DNA of 64,000 nucleotides from Aptenodytes patagonicus (taxonomy: Eukaryota; Chordata; Aves; Sphenisciformes; Spheniscidae), in NCBI RefSeq assembly GCF_965638725.1, contig NC_134953.1, positions 35,082,854 to 35,146,853 on the forward strand. The letters are read 5' to 3'. A model generated the notes under the pieces. That model was given only the letters and a program-made list of their open reading frames with translations, searched no databases and was not told the origin of the DNA. Position 1 is the first letter of the stretch. The number at the start of each line of letters is the position of its first letter. Shown here piece by piece: positions 9,361 to 20,113 of the stretch. Both the position numbers and the translations under genes were made by a program.

Positions 9361-10740
9361 ATCATAGAATGGTTTGGGTTGGAAGGGACCTTAAAGATCA
9401 TCTAGTTCCAAAACCTCTGACATCGGCAGGGACACCTTCCACTAGACCAGGTTGCTCAAAGCCCCATCCAACCTGGCCTTGAATGCTTCCAGGGATGGGG
9501 CATCCAGAGCTTCTCTGGGCAATCTGTTCCAGTGCCTCACCATCCTCATAGTGAAGAATTTCTTCCTTATATCTAATCTAAACGTACCCTCTTTTGGTTT
9601 AAAGCCATTAGCCCTATCACTGCATGCCCTTGTAAAAAGTCCCTCTCCAGCTTTCTTGTAGGCCCCCTTCAGGTACTGGACTGTACGAGGCTTGGTAGCC
9701 TCTCGGTGGCGTCCCTGATGCAAGCCCCCGGTAAGCAGCACACCTCTCTAGAGGGTGCCTCTGTACCTCTCAGAAGAGAGTCACCTACTACTATCACCTG
9801 TCACCTTTTCTTAGTTGTGCTGGTTGTTATATGGGGGACAGATCAGGCTGCATTACTCAGCTCCAGCATCTCTCCTGGTGTGACAGGTCTTTCCTCTTCA
9901 GTCTGCAGAGCGGTGAAGCGGTTCTGCAAGGGCATCTCAGGCTTCGGGGGAAGTCTCTTCCTCCTGCTGGTCCTTGCTGTTGCAACCATCCATTCCTCTG
10001 CATTGTTGGTCCTCCTCCCTTCTGTGTGTGCCGGTGGGGGAGTTTTTGGCTGTTTGGCCATGGGTCCACTGCAAACTGTGCTTGGAACCAGCTATCTAAC
10101 TCCTTCTCCACCTTCCCAATGTTACGCAGCCTTCTCACCGCCTCCCGCAGCTCAGCCCCCTGCTGTAGGAGGTCTTTGACCTGGGCACACCTTTTGCAGG
10201 CAGGTCTGCCGCCTGTCCCTGCCCCAGGAGAAAGGTCTAGGCGCTTCCTGCAGCCTGAAGTCTGCACTGCAGCCTCTCCCTTCAGCAGCTCCGTCTGGGT
10301 GGAGGCATCGGCCGCCGCTGGGGTAGATGGTGCAGACCCCCCAGCCGGAGTTGCACCCTTTCCTCTCAGATGAGTGCCCACCGTTCTGCCTTGAGGGTCA
10401 GGTAGGATGAGTGCCCTTGACCTGTGCAGATGGTCACAGAACGGTGCCCAGTTGCTGGGTTATGTATGCTTATGTACGTAAGTCTCCCACTCAGCCAGTG
10501 GAATGCCCCACCTTCAACAAGGTGTCCTCCCATGCCATGCCCTGGTTGCTAGTGCTCCCTGGGGCTGCCTTTTGTGGGAGCAGGGGTGGCAGCCATTACT
10601 CTTGGCCCTGCCCACGCCTCGTCAGCTGCTCTTGTGAGAGCTGCTGCGCCTGGCTGATCTCTGCATTCCCCTGGGGTTTCCCCGGCTCAGAAAACCCCCC
10701 TAATGCTGGAGGACCTTTAAATGTGTTGAAAGAGATTATA
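9361..10740 (-). mobile_element. CR1 LINE, internally deleted: 5' region and ORF1 fused to 3' end
   Basis: Read on the minus strand from high to low coordinates, the element has four parts. First is a GC-rich 5' region (about 10740-10380) that I infer to be CR1 5'UTR. Second is an ORF1-like frame (10381-9857) with an ADASTQTE segment, a CxxC pair (CKRCAQV) and a helical stretch rich in Leu, Arg and Glu. Third is the start of the ORF1 esterase domain with its GDSLLRGTEAP nucleophile motif and REVCCLPGA (about 9805-9690), shifted in frame from the second part. At about 9680 the sequence jumps directly to the RT C-terminus and 3' end (QYLKGAYKK onward). The rest of ORF1, endonuclease and most of RT are absent, and the join is out of frame. 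The tail at 9363 is ATCATAGAATGG on the plus strand. Confidence 0.8.
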
Positions 10741-12457
10741 GGTGACTGAGTGCAAGGTGCCTGGAGTTACTTTTAAATAAAGTTTTGTAATCTTACATAG
10801 CTTATATATTGCTATAATACAACACTACATACTAAAACTTCAGCAAATTTTCCCAGAGGTCCTTCTTGCTGTTTGTAATTCAGAGAATGAGATGAGCCTT
10901 AGCATCAGCATGTTAAGTGTGCTGGGCCTGACAATATGATGTGGGTTAGAAAGTTTCATACTGTAGTAAGCCAGGTACATACTGGAGGCAGGAGAAAATT
11001 CCTTTTTGGACAATCTTTTTCTGACATGATGGATGTTGCCTGATACCTTTCAAGAAGCAGTGAGGAATTAGTTTGGATAAGATTCTTGGGAGTTCAGGTA
11101 AAAAGTTGCTTTCCAGAATGTTCAACTTTTTGCCCACCAACCTGTTCCTTACAGCCTGAGATGTAAGCAGTGGGAAGGAAAAAAAGACTTTTGATGCACC
11201 TTTATTTACAGGGCTACTGCTGTGATCTTGAATGGTGGAGGACTGTCGTGCAGGTAGTTGAGAGTGTGTTATGGGAGGGTCTTTGTTCTTATTCGCACCT
11301 GGCCTGTAACCACAGAGGAGAAGCTGGAAGATAGCTTGATGAGAACAAAAACACTATGCCTTGAACTTTCTTACGCTTTTCTTTCTGATACAGTACTAAA
11401 TTCCTCATGCTATACTGATAAAGTCCATCTGGGGTGATACCTGTAAAATGTTAACATTTTGCCTTATAAAGAAGTATGGTCAGTAAGGTGTTGACTGAGT
11501 GACCGGTAATGCCATTTATATAATGGTGCAAAACCACATAGTAAAGTATCCTATGTATTGGACATCCTGAGAGAAAGAGGTGAACTGGTATTAATTCAGT
11601 TTCCAAAACATCAACATCAGTTACTCTTTTAATTCAGCTCTCACTACTTCTAAAGAATCTCTTGTGTTAGAAACTTGTTGAACCATTGGTCATTTCAGGA
11701 AAGCATTCATATTTTTCCTAGTTACTCAAAAATATCTTTCATTAATTGTATAATATTAGCATGTTGAGCTAGTAATTTATTTTTTTTTCCTAGCTAGGGC
11801 ATGCAGCTTCAATTATATCAAATTACTGACTGTAGGAGTACTTCTTTTTATACCGCATGAATTATTGCTAATAAAAACAAAAGCAAACTAATGTCATGCT
11901 CCTAACTATGCGAAGGAAGCCTTCGTTTACTTCATTCCTGTTGTTCTGATGAGACATTGGATCTGAGACTAACTCCTTCACAGTTGGGAACAATAATTTT
12001 TCATATTAAAGTACATGTGAAAGTACTCTAGTACTTAATTACAGGAAAAAACTAGTCTGTCCACTAGATGTTCTTTGTTGCTCACAGTCTTGTTTCATCA
12101 GTCTTGAATGTTGTAATTCAGCTGGTCTCAGAGTTTTAAGTATATCTTTCAGTTTGGCAGCAGCAGGGGGAGTAGTGTATCTTTATTTGGGGGCTCTCCT
12201 TGACCAGTGCTAGAGTTAGTTGATTATTAGCCCGGAACAATGCTGTTCAAGCTCAAAAATCAGCTCATGTTAGGAAATCTTCCACTTCTCTCTCTAAGTG
12301 AGCTAGAAACATTATTCTGCAAGCTTTGCCTTGCTGCACTTCTGTAAAGCCCAAGTCCCACAGATGTAGAAGTGCACCTGCTACGAGTAAATTATGATCA
12401 GGTTTTACTCAGACTTTTTTGTGTCCTGGTGCAGAAGCAGGTCAGGACGATTAGACT

Positions 12458-12775
12458 CACAGTCATGAGGCTGGAAAGGGATCTTCAGGACATGAGCTGG
12501 TTCAGCTGCCTGCTCAGAGATGGGCCAGCACTGAATGTGGACCAGGGCTTTGTCCAGTTCAGTCTTGAAAACCTGCAAGGATAGAGATTCTTGCACCTTT
12601 CTGGGTAACCTATTCTAATGCTTTATTATCTTCATAGTGAAATATTTTTCCTTATGCTGTCCCATGCTAATGTATCGTAGGTCCCTTCCAACTGAAATAC
12701 TCTATTCTATTCTATTCTATGACCATTGCCCCTTGTTTCCCTGCCATGCACCTTCGTAAAGAGTCTGGCTCATCT
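12458..12775 (-). mobile_element. Old, degenerate CR1 3'-end fragment (interrupted)
   Basis: The inverted CR1 landmarks are recognisable but decayed: AGGCTGGAAAGGGATCTTC, CCTGCTCAGAGATGGGCC, then TTGAAAACCTGCAAGGATAG and CTTCATAGTGAAATATTTTTCC, resuming after an interruption with CCATTGCCCCTTGTTTCCC. The interruption (about 12655-12721) is a nested CR1 tail in the opposite orientation. The decay shows this copy is much older than those at 1.2-2.1 and 9.4 kb. Confidence 0.7.
12655..12721 (+). mobile_element. Nested CR1 3' tail inside an older CR1
   Basis: The end of a plus-strand CR1 (TAGGTCCCTTCCAACTGAAA followed by several TCTAT/ATTCT repeats ending CTATGA) splits the older minus-strand CR1 between its TTTTTCCTTA and CCATTGCCCC blocks. 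Only about 65 bp were inserted, an extreme 5' truncation. Confidence 0.65.
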
Positions 12776-13626
12776 CACATTTTATAATGTGCTTTGACAC
12801 CTCACTTTGTCACCTACGTACTCTATTGTAAAACACGTTTTTTCCCCACTGTTTTATTTATTTCATAGATTTCTTACTGAAGTCTCTGGTCAAATGTTTT
12901 TGGTCAGTAACACACACTAAATAATATATCATCAAATGTTCCTATTTTTTTGTAAGATCATTACATTGTTGGTTCATGCTCAGCTTGTTATCCCCTATAA
13001 CATGTCCATCCTTGTTTTTCCTGTAAGGACCTGCCTTCTGTATTACAAATATACAGACCTTCCCTGAAACACTAGTGTCAGATCCTTGTATGTGTATCAT
13101 TGTGTTGCAGCAAACATCTTGGACTTTTTTTTGGTTAGGGAAGGAGTCAATGTAGAAAGTAAATTTGAAAATGCAATCAAGTACAGGGTGGAGAGCAAAT
13201 AGCATGGTAATGTGTACGTGTACTCATAATATCTTAAGCAGAAACTGATTTTAAAATTTAATTACTGTGCAATCTAATATCATGTTGGTCAAATCTAGAT
13301 CCATGGATTTTTTTGCACCTTTATATTTCTATTGTTTTTACTTGCAAGTTAATTTAATCTTGTGCTGCACATAATATGTCACTATGTTCCCACGTGAATT
13401 TAAGATAAAAATATTATTTTCCATGTATCTGCCTAGCTTTTCTCTAGTGAAAATGTGTTAGGGTATTGTGTTGCAGCCATGTAATTATAGCGGTGTTAGA
13501 TTTTTGGCATTTGTTGAATTAATCCGTTGCATAGTTCCTCAAAATAAAAATGTTATTTAGATAAGTTAGTGACATAATAAAATAAACCTTTTAAAATTAT
13601 ATTCCTATATACATATGTGTGTGTAG

Positions 13627-13739
13627 GAAGAAGACCGAGATCAGGATGCCATAGGTGGAAAGAAGATTATTAATCGGACGTTTCTTTCTCTTTCCCAAAT
13701 TACTGCTTTGTCAGAACAAAATGTAGAAGGAGTTCAAAA
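13627..13739 (+). CDS. CABCOCO1: CABCOCO1-like exon 2 (residues 7-43 and part of 44)
   Basis: The exon follows the acceptor TGTGTGTAG and ends at the strong donor AA|GTAAGT, leaving two bases (phase 2). It starts EEDRDQDAIGG, a charged and probably flexible start, followed by KKIINRTFLSLSQITALSEQ, which reads as the beginning of an amphipathic helical region (LSLSQITALSEQNVEG). Phase 0 at its start matches exon 1, and an in-frame stop upstream rules out simple read-through from the intron. The intron flanks are AT-rich while the exon has balanced codon use. Confidence 0.85.
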
Positions 13740-16635
13740 GTAAGTGGAAATGATAACAATGCTAGAACCAATATAATAAAATGAAATAAAAATTATAGAC
13801 CATTTGTTACATTTCTTTTGTGATGGTTATGTCATTAGTCTTTAGTTGTTCAGTTAAATCATTGATATTTAATATGGTTCATGAAAGATAGGAAGAAGTA
13901 CTGTTGATCTCAGATCTGCTTTGTTTTACTGTATTTCCTGTATCTCTTGATTTTTCTTTGACTCCTTTTTTTTCCCCACTGATATTTCACATTGATATGG
14001 TTTCTGAGTTTACAGTAGTATTAAATATGCTGTAAATGAAATACTAAGATGTAAATAAGAACAGGCCAATACTGAGCTTTTTTCATAAGTCTCACTTGGT
14101 AACTTTTTTGCTAAAACATTTAAGATTCTGTACTGTAACATGAGTTACTGAAAAATCAGAAAGGTTTTAAAAGCTCAGAAAGGGATGGAAAGCTTAAGAA
14201 GGTATTAGTAGGTAGCCGTTACGGTGCACTGGGGAAATAGGAGGCAGCCAAAGACTTCTGATGTAAGCCCATCTTGTCTTTCCTGTAGCAACACTCTCCC
14301 TTGTTATTAGTGCTTAATAGCAGCTAAATTTAGGAGGCCAGGAGTTCAACCTGAGACTCTAGACTTATATTTTAAGGATGGGATTTTTCAGAAATGCCCG
14401 AATTATTTAGGAGCACTTGTGTCCCCTAGCAAATTCTTAGTGAATTGAAAGCCAAAGGGCTAGTCCACTGCATTAGTTTTGGGGGGGGAAATAAAAAATC
14501 AACCTTGTCCCTCTGAATAGATAAACCATTTAATAGAGATTAAAATATTATTCCTGAAATATATTCTGTTCCTCCTATTTGTCACTGTTCTGAGGAAAAA
14601 ATAAGTTCTTTCTGGGATTTTTTTTAAGAAAACTGGAATGAAAATTTTTTCCCATCAAATAATAATAAAAAAAATTTCTTTCATTTACTGTTTTCTCTTG
14701 TGCAATAGGCTTCTTATTTTAGAGGAGGTTGAAGTGTACAACTCACTGGAGACTAAAATGTGCTTAATGACGCAATTTATTGTGAAGCTTTCTCATTAAG
14801 ATTAAAAAGAAAAGCACTGGAAGATCATACATTTCTTCTTAGCCTCAGCTGATCACATACGTATTTTTATATATATACACACTGTACAAGTGGAACGTAA
14901 AGTATATACTGCATCTGACTGAAAAGAGGATAGTTACAGGGTATTTTATGTACTCTAAGCAGTTTAGCAGCAGCATTGAAATTTTCTTAGTTTACCACAG
15001 TGCATCATGTCTATACACAAGAGCAGTATGAAGGCCACAGCTTGGGTTAGAAAATCAGAATAGATCTGATTCAGTATGAGAATTTTGATGTCCTGCATTC
15101 CCATCTATCATGGAGTTTTCTACTGCTGTCTGTCTCTGTAGGACTTGAGCACCTTCCGTGAAGCAAGAAATAGGAATCAGGGTAACTAGGAAATCTAAAT
15201 GCCCCATCATTTCCCAATCATTTATAGATAATGTTGTCAGTGACATGCCTTACAGAACATTGAAAAGGTGCGTACTGGCATTTTTAGCAGCATCAGAGAA
15301 AATCTAAATCCCTGAGAAGCTCTGATTATGAAAACACAGAGTTGGCAGAAGCTTCAGAAAGAGAGGATATGGACTGTTTCAAACCTTGGAAAGTTCAGCT
15401 GGCCACGTTCCACTTCTATTTCAGTACACAGTTAAGTGTTTTTAACTGACTTGCATGTGTACAGCCATACAAATTTGTCATGCAGAACAAAGGAATACAT
15501 GTTTTAAACAAAACTGATTGGATTATATGCTTTACTTTGTTAGCTATTGAGGCTTTAATTAAAAAAAGAAACTCATCTTATTTGACAGTGTATCTCTACT
15601 GGCTTGGTGAAAACCCTGAAAAACTAATGGTTGCCTGTCAGTAGGTCTGAGATTAATGCCCTTCTTAGGAAGAATGAGAAGCAGCGGGGGGAAGGCTTTG
15701 GTCTTTTACAGGGGACTAGAAACTGTGATCACAACTGGTACCTGTATCGTCAGGTATAGTTAAGAAGCCAAGGATTGCTTTAATGTAAAACTTAACTATC
15801 TGAGACATGGCTGAAGTTATACTGGAAGGAACTGCAAACTGAAGTCCTAGCCCTCATCCCCTCTCTTCATGTGGAAAAATGTGCACAATTATTATAAAAG
15901 ACATAACTAATTCTATGTTTGGATAGAGTAGACATAAATGTGTCAGCAACAGCATGGTCTCCTACAAGGGAGTGTATTTTTTCATTACTTTTTCAAGTTA
16001 AAGTAAGTGGAAAAATTTCCACAGTGTGCCAGTAAAATAGGATGAGGCTCTTCTTAAATGTCTTGACCATTATGAAAGTGGAATTTAAACTTCTAAATAT
16101 TTTAGGTATTTTCAGTAATTTTATATTATACTATTTACATTAATTTTCAAATGTAATTTTTCTTCAGAGGCTACATGACAAATAATCTTGAAAGGGAAGC
16201 AAGATCTTTTTAGTACTGTAAAACCAGCTCAATCACACTGAAAGAGTGGTAGTAGAAAGTGGAGACTAATTGTTCCATTTCATCCTACAAACCCCTTCCT
16301 GAACAAACAGTGATTTTCTCCGGGATTTTCAGTGTATTTCTCTTAGTTTTTTGTAATGCTCTTATTTTTGTTATTTCATTAATCATACCATAACATTTAA
16401 ATAGTGTCTGTTGAAACCTGTAGGTGTTTGTTTACTTTTTTCAGTTGATATGTCCTCCGATCATAAACATTCATATTTAGAAATTGATGTAGCTAAGTGC
16501 CAGGAAGATATATACATATATGTATAATATAATAATAGTAAATATTGTAGATATAATTACAAGTAGACTAAGTTAAACTTTGGAATCTGTAATGTATTTT
16601 TTAATTTCATTATTTTACTCTGCAATTTCTTCTAG
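13740..16635 (+). other. Intron 2 (phase 2, 2.9 kb)
   Basis: It has a strong donor (GTAAGT) and a pyrimidine-rich acceptor (AATTTCTTCTAG). The content is AT-rich with homopolymer runs (G8 near 14480, A/T runs near 14620-14680). I recognise no repeats or exons. Confidence 0.8.
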
Positions 16636-16805
16636 AAAGCTGGAAGGATTTCTGAATTTAAAACAATTAAAGACATCTTTGAAAGAAGCTATTTTGCTAG
16701 ATTATTATACTGCAGGATTTTGGTGGGCTAAAGAAATGAACTTCAGTCTTATACAGCTCTCAGGTTTCATGGATCTATTAAATTTCCTGTTGGAGAACCT
16801 CAGTG
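16636..16805 (+). CDS. CABCOCO1: CABCOCO1-like exon 3 (residues 44-101), core of the conserved domain
   Basis: This is the longest coding exon, between the acceptor TTCTTCTAG and the donor TG|GTAAGA, starting in phase 2 and ending in phase 1. It encodes KLEGFLNLKQLKTSLKEA, then ILLDYYTAGFWWAKEMNF with a Trp-Trp pair at residues 73-74, and SLIQLSGFMDLLNFLLENLS. The pattern is two to three helices around an aromatic YY..GFWWAKE core. This block is what I recognise most readily as the CABCOCO1/C1a-32-type domain. It looks soluble and helical, with no membrane segment long enough to count. Splice sites are strong and the frame is open throughout, so the exon is secure even if the name were wrong. 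Confidence 0.92.
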
Positions 16806-17117
16806 GTAAGAATAATTAAAAATTGTAAAATAAATATCTGAAGTGGAAGGCAAGAATATTTTCCAGTCATTTTAATAAAGCAATATTTAATTACAAGTAA
16901 TTGCAAAATTATTTATTTTCGTCTTGAATGTTGGTAAGTTATGCCTTGTATCTGAAAATAATTCTTATTGGCAGATGTTAAACTTTTGTTAGAGAGGACC
17001 TTAGTCTTTTTAGCAGAATATCTCTCATTCTTTGTTTGTACAGTATGTGGTGCAAAAGGGCCAGGTTCTGAAGAGACCTTGTCTTTGCTATGGTAAAATA
17101 AATAATAATTACAGTAG

Positions 17118-17225
17118 AGTGAGAGCAAGGAGCTCCTAAATTCCAATTCCAGCTGTCTCAGTGACTGACTCACTGTAGCCTTGGGCACATTTCTCTGCTG
17201 TTTGAGATATTCAGTACATCCTGTA
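17118..17225 (+). mobile_element. MIR (CORE-SINE) relic
   Basis: AATTCCAATTCCAGCTGTCT, then GTGACTGACTCACTGTAGCC and TTGGGCACATTTCTCTGCTG, follow the MIR core order (ttcn-agctctg, actgactcactgtgtg-accttgggcaag, ctctgtgcctcagt). Old, diverged and partial, with no trace of the tRNA-derived promoter. Confidence 0.6.
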
Positions 17226-18079
17226 GCATTGCAGCAGGTGAATTACATTTATTTTATCCTTGGAGATCAACTCTCAGGCAGCTTTCTATATGGCAAATGC
17301 TGCACTTCTGGCACAAAATATATCAGTTAACTAAAGACTGGTGACGGAAGTAAACTGGCATCACTGCCGAAGATGAAAAATGACAATGAAAGGACTGTAG
17401 CTCCTGTGGCTATGAGGAGGTTTGCAACGAAGCATGTAGCTTGGGTCTAGTGGGAACAAAATAGCCAGAAAAAATGGTGGCAGCATCCTCTAAAACCCGT
17501 TTTTCAGAGATCACAATGCTTACTTAACATTCACTTTGAAGGTGATTATGTCGAGAAAAGTCCATCCCAGAGGAAGAGCGAAAGGACTCAGCGGTTCCAT
17601 TCAAAGAGAGGATGAATATTTAAAATCAAGCTCATAATAGTTATTCTACTCTTTCATTGTAATTTAATTCAAGGGCCTTTCTGACTTGGAATTTTGACAG
17701 AATATGTACGTGCTTTATGATCATTGGAATTCCAGTTGTCCTTCCTGTCTCCAATGAGAAAGTATCTTAACATATGCTAACTATATTAATATAACAATGG
17801 AGAAGAATGGAAACATGTCAGAAATTAGTTTTATGAGACTGTATGTAATGCATGTGTACTAGACAGGCTGGTAGCACAACTGATTATTAAAGCTGACCGA
17901 TGTTTTTCAGGAATGTGATCTTAGTTGCATAAAGCTTTGCCAGACTTTAACTCTTTAAGCTGAAATTTTCCATGGCAGTGTCTGCCTCTGATTAATTTTT
18001 ATATATAAAATTACAACTAAAACAGTTCAATGGGCTTGCAGACAGGGGCTGTGGAAAAAAAATGTATTATTTTGTGCCC

Positions 18080-18097
18080 TTTTTTTTTTTTTTTTTT
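18080..18097 (+). repeat. Poly(T) run, 18 nt
   Basis: An uninterrupted T18 in intron 3. No flanking target duplication or retrocopy body was noticed. Confidence 0.9.
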
Positions 18098-18599
18098 AAC
18101 AGCTCTAATACCCCTGTGCTTTGAAGTAAAGACATAAGGTTTGGCAAGCAAGTGTTGTGAATTTGCTTTTTGCTGTCCTGTGAAAATCCCTTCAGATTTG
18201 GCTAAGATACATGGCTTTTAGGGGAAAAAAAATGCAGTTTGTAAACACTTACAGGAGACTTCTTACATTTTTTTTACTGCTAAGTTCTCCAAATAATTCA
18301 TCTTATAAAGTATGCTGTAGGCCAGGGCTGAGATGAATTTGCTTGTAATTACTGTTCTCAGCTGGTGCAAGTTCCAAGACCAAACATTTCAACTAAGAGC
18401 AAAAAGCTAATGTCTTCTATATTAATGACCATTTGCTTTCCCTTCCCTACACTGGACCCAAGCAGCCTGGAGAATTAAGCTGATTTGACCATAACAGGAA
18501 GAATAGCATGGAGCAGGAAGAATGGATTTAGAGAAGGAGGGTAGTGGAAACTCATTTAAGGCTGGTAAAGGAGAGAGGAAAACTGAGGTTTGGAAACCG

Positions 18600-18715
18600 G
18601 AGGCTTTGGTTGATTGGGAGCCAGGACAAATTACTGACGTGATTTGGTTCATCTTCTATACATTGAGGCTAAAGTGCTCCTTACTTCACAGAAGTACTGT
18701 GAGAGCCTTCCTGAG
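18600..18715 (+). mobile_element. Possible second MIR/CORE-SINE relic
   Basis: The order TTGGGAGCCAGGAC, AAATTACTGACGTG, GGTTCATCTTCTATACATTG, AGGCTAAAGTGCTCCTTACT and TCACAGAAGTACTGTGAGAG resembles the MIR 3' half (asking for 'atctgtaaaatgaggataa…acctacctcacag…tgtgag'). It is weaker than the relic at 17.1 kb. Confidence 0.4.
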
Positions 18716-19968
18716 AGAGGTAGCTGGGGCTGAAAAATCAGTTGTGCAGAGGAAAGAGAAAATTTGGACTAGCTGGCAACAGACCTGGGCCTGGGTGTTA
18801 CGACTTCTCATGACCTTGTTACGTGTCTTCACTTCCCTACTAACTGTGGTATTTCTGGTTCTATTGCTCTTTCTCATTTCCCATGGCTTCTATTCTATTC
18901 CATTCTATTTCCTCCACATTCTCTGTATTTCTTTCTTGTTTCTTCCATTATGGTTATTTATATTGTGCTGCCTCTGTTACTGAAAACTGAGGTGAAATTT
19001 TCAGGGTTTTGATTGCTGTACCACTAAAGGGCAAAACTATAAAGACCAGAATCTTGTAAGTTTTTTAATTTGTTTTCTGTACAAAGAACCAATGAGCAGA
19101 TCAGTAGAGAATTAAAACAATAAGGAAAATAAATCTATTTCACCACTCGCAGATATTTCCCCATTTTCTACTCTAGATTTTTTAGACTGAAAAAGAACAA
19201 GTAAATTGTGTTCGAAAATTTTTTTTAAACTCCACCATGGTTCTAGTGATGGCACACACTGTACGCAAATCAGAAAGATGAATCCTTTCTTTTTAAAGGT
19301 TCAGCAAACACTGATATATGTCAGATTTCTCTCTTTGTTGAGACACTTAAAAAAAAGAATTTAAATTTTAATTCAAAGCTGTTTTGGCATTTGGTTTTGA
19401 TTTCCAGGGTAAAAATGTAAAGTAATTATCTATTTTGGGGGGTGCAAAAATGTCTTCCAGTTTGATGATACATGCAGAGTATTACGCATATTCATGTTTA
19501 ATCAATTATGACTGTAAGCACTTAAAAAAAAATTGGTTACCCTTGTTAACATCTGTTCCTGTATTACTGGTTTATATTGCAAGGGGCATGGTCAGAAGAA
19601 CAAACTTTTACAATACATAAACAGTAGTAAATTGATTTTAAAGATAAACATACTGTGCATCTCAAATTTACATACTGTTCTGCCTGTGGTTATCTCTGCT
19701 TAAGTAAGAGGCCAAGCTGTAGTATTTTAAACACCCATTATTGTGATCCTTACATTTTGAAGGTGGATTTTCTGATGGAATTTTAATGCACATTTTATTG
19801 ATAAAAATAATAGCAACAGACAAAAATGTTTGACTGCTGTTGCTTTTTAAGTTTCTACATGGCTCATAATGTAACTTCAAGAAGTCTTAGAATTAAAATG
19901 GGCCAAAAAACCCCACCCCAACCAGTTGTGTTTATACTTAGTTTTTGTTCTTCGGGATTACTTTGCAG

Positions 19969-20113
19969 ACAAACATATGACCTTAGGAGATAATTTAAAA
20001 GAACTTGGAAAAGCAATGGCTGGAATAGGAGGAACTGATTCAGAAAGAAGTGGTGACTTGAATTTCTTCAGCATTGATCAAGCCAAAGCAGTCATCGATT
20101 ACTTGAATATCAG
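19969..20113 (+). CDS. CABCOCO1: CABCOCO1-like exon 4 (residues 101-149)
   Basis: The acceptor is TACTTTGCAG and the donor is CAG|GTATTT. It starts in phase 1, completing Asp101, and ends in phase 2. It encodes DKHMTLGDNLKELGKAMAGI, then a Gly/Ser/Asp-rich link GGTDSERSGDLNF, and FSIDQAKAVIDYLNIS, another amphipathic helix. The DNL.ELGKAM.GIG and FF.IDQAKA.IDYL signatures feel family-conserved and contribute to the identification. The acidic link (D124 to D130) has side chains that could bind calcium, but its spacing is not a canonical EF-hand loop. Splice phase agrees with both neighbours. Confidence 0.9.

Larger units (their letters stand above)
5185..13626 (+). other. Intron 1 (phase 0, 8.4 kb)
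   Basis: The intron opens with GTACTC inside the CpG island and closes with a TGTGTGTAG acceptor. It holds a CR1 3' fragment near 7.0-7.25 kb, a possible DNA-transposon relic near 7.9 kb, the rearranged CR1 at 9.36-10.74 kb and an old CR1 with a nested tail near 12.5-12.8 kb. The remainder is AT-rich DNA in which I see nothing coding. A further small exon here cannot be excluded. Confidence 0.55.
16806..19968 (+). other. Intron 3 (phase 1, 3.2 kb)
   Basis: It runs from GTAAGA to a TACTTTGCAG acceptor. It holds two MIR-like SINE relics (about 17.1-17.2 kb and 18.6-18.7 kb) and a T18 run at 18080-18097. The open frame at 18522-18983 is composed of the second relic plus a pyrimidine-rich tract and is not a gene. 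Confidence 0.8.

Noticed and set aside
9706..10373. Plus-strand open frames of 157 and 180 codons
   Set aside because: Antisense of the CR1 ORF1 remnant. The GDSLL and CxxC motifs are on the minus strand.
18522..18983. 153-codon plus-strand open frame with a hydrophobic, apparently multi-span C-terminus
   Set aside because: Its first half overlaps a MIR-like relic and its hydrophobic half comes from a T/C-rich tract (repeats of TTCTATTCTA and TTTCTTGTTTC types). No splice sites or family support.
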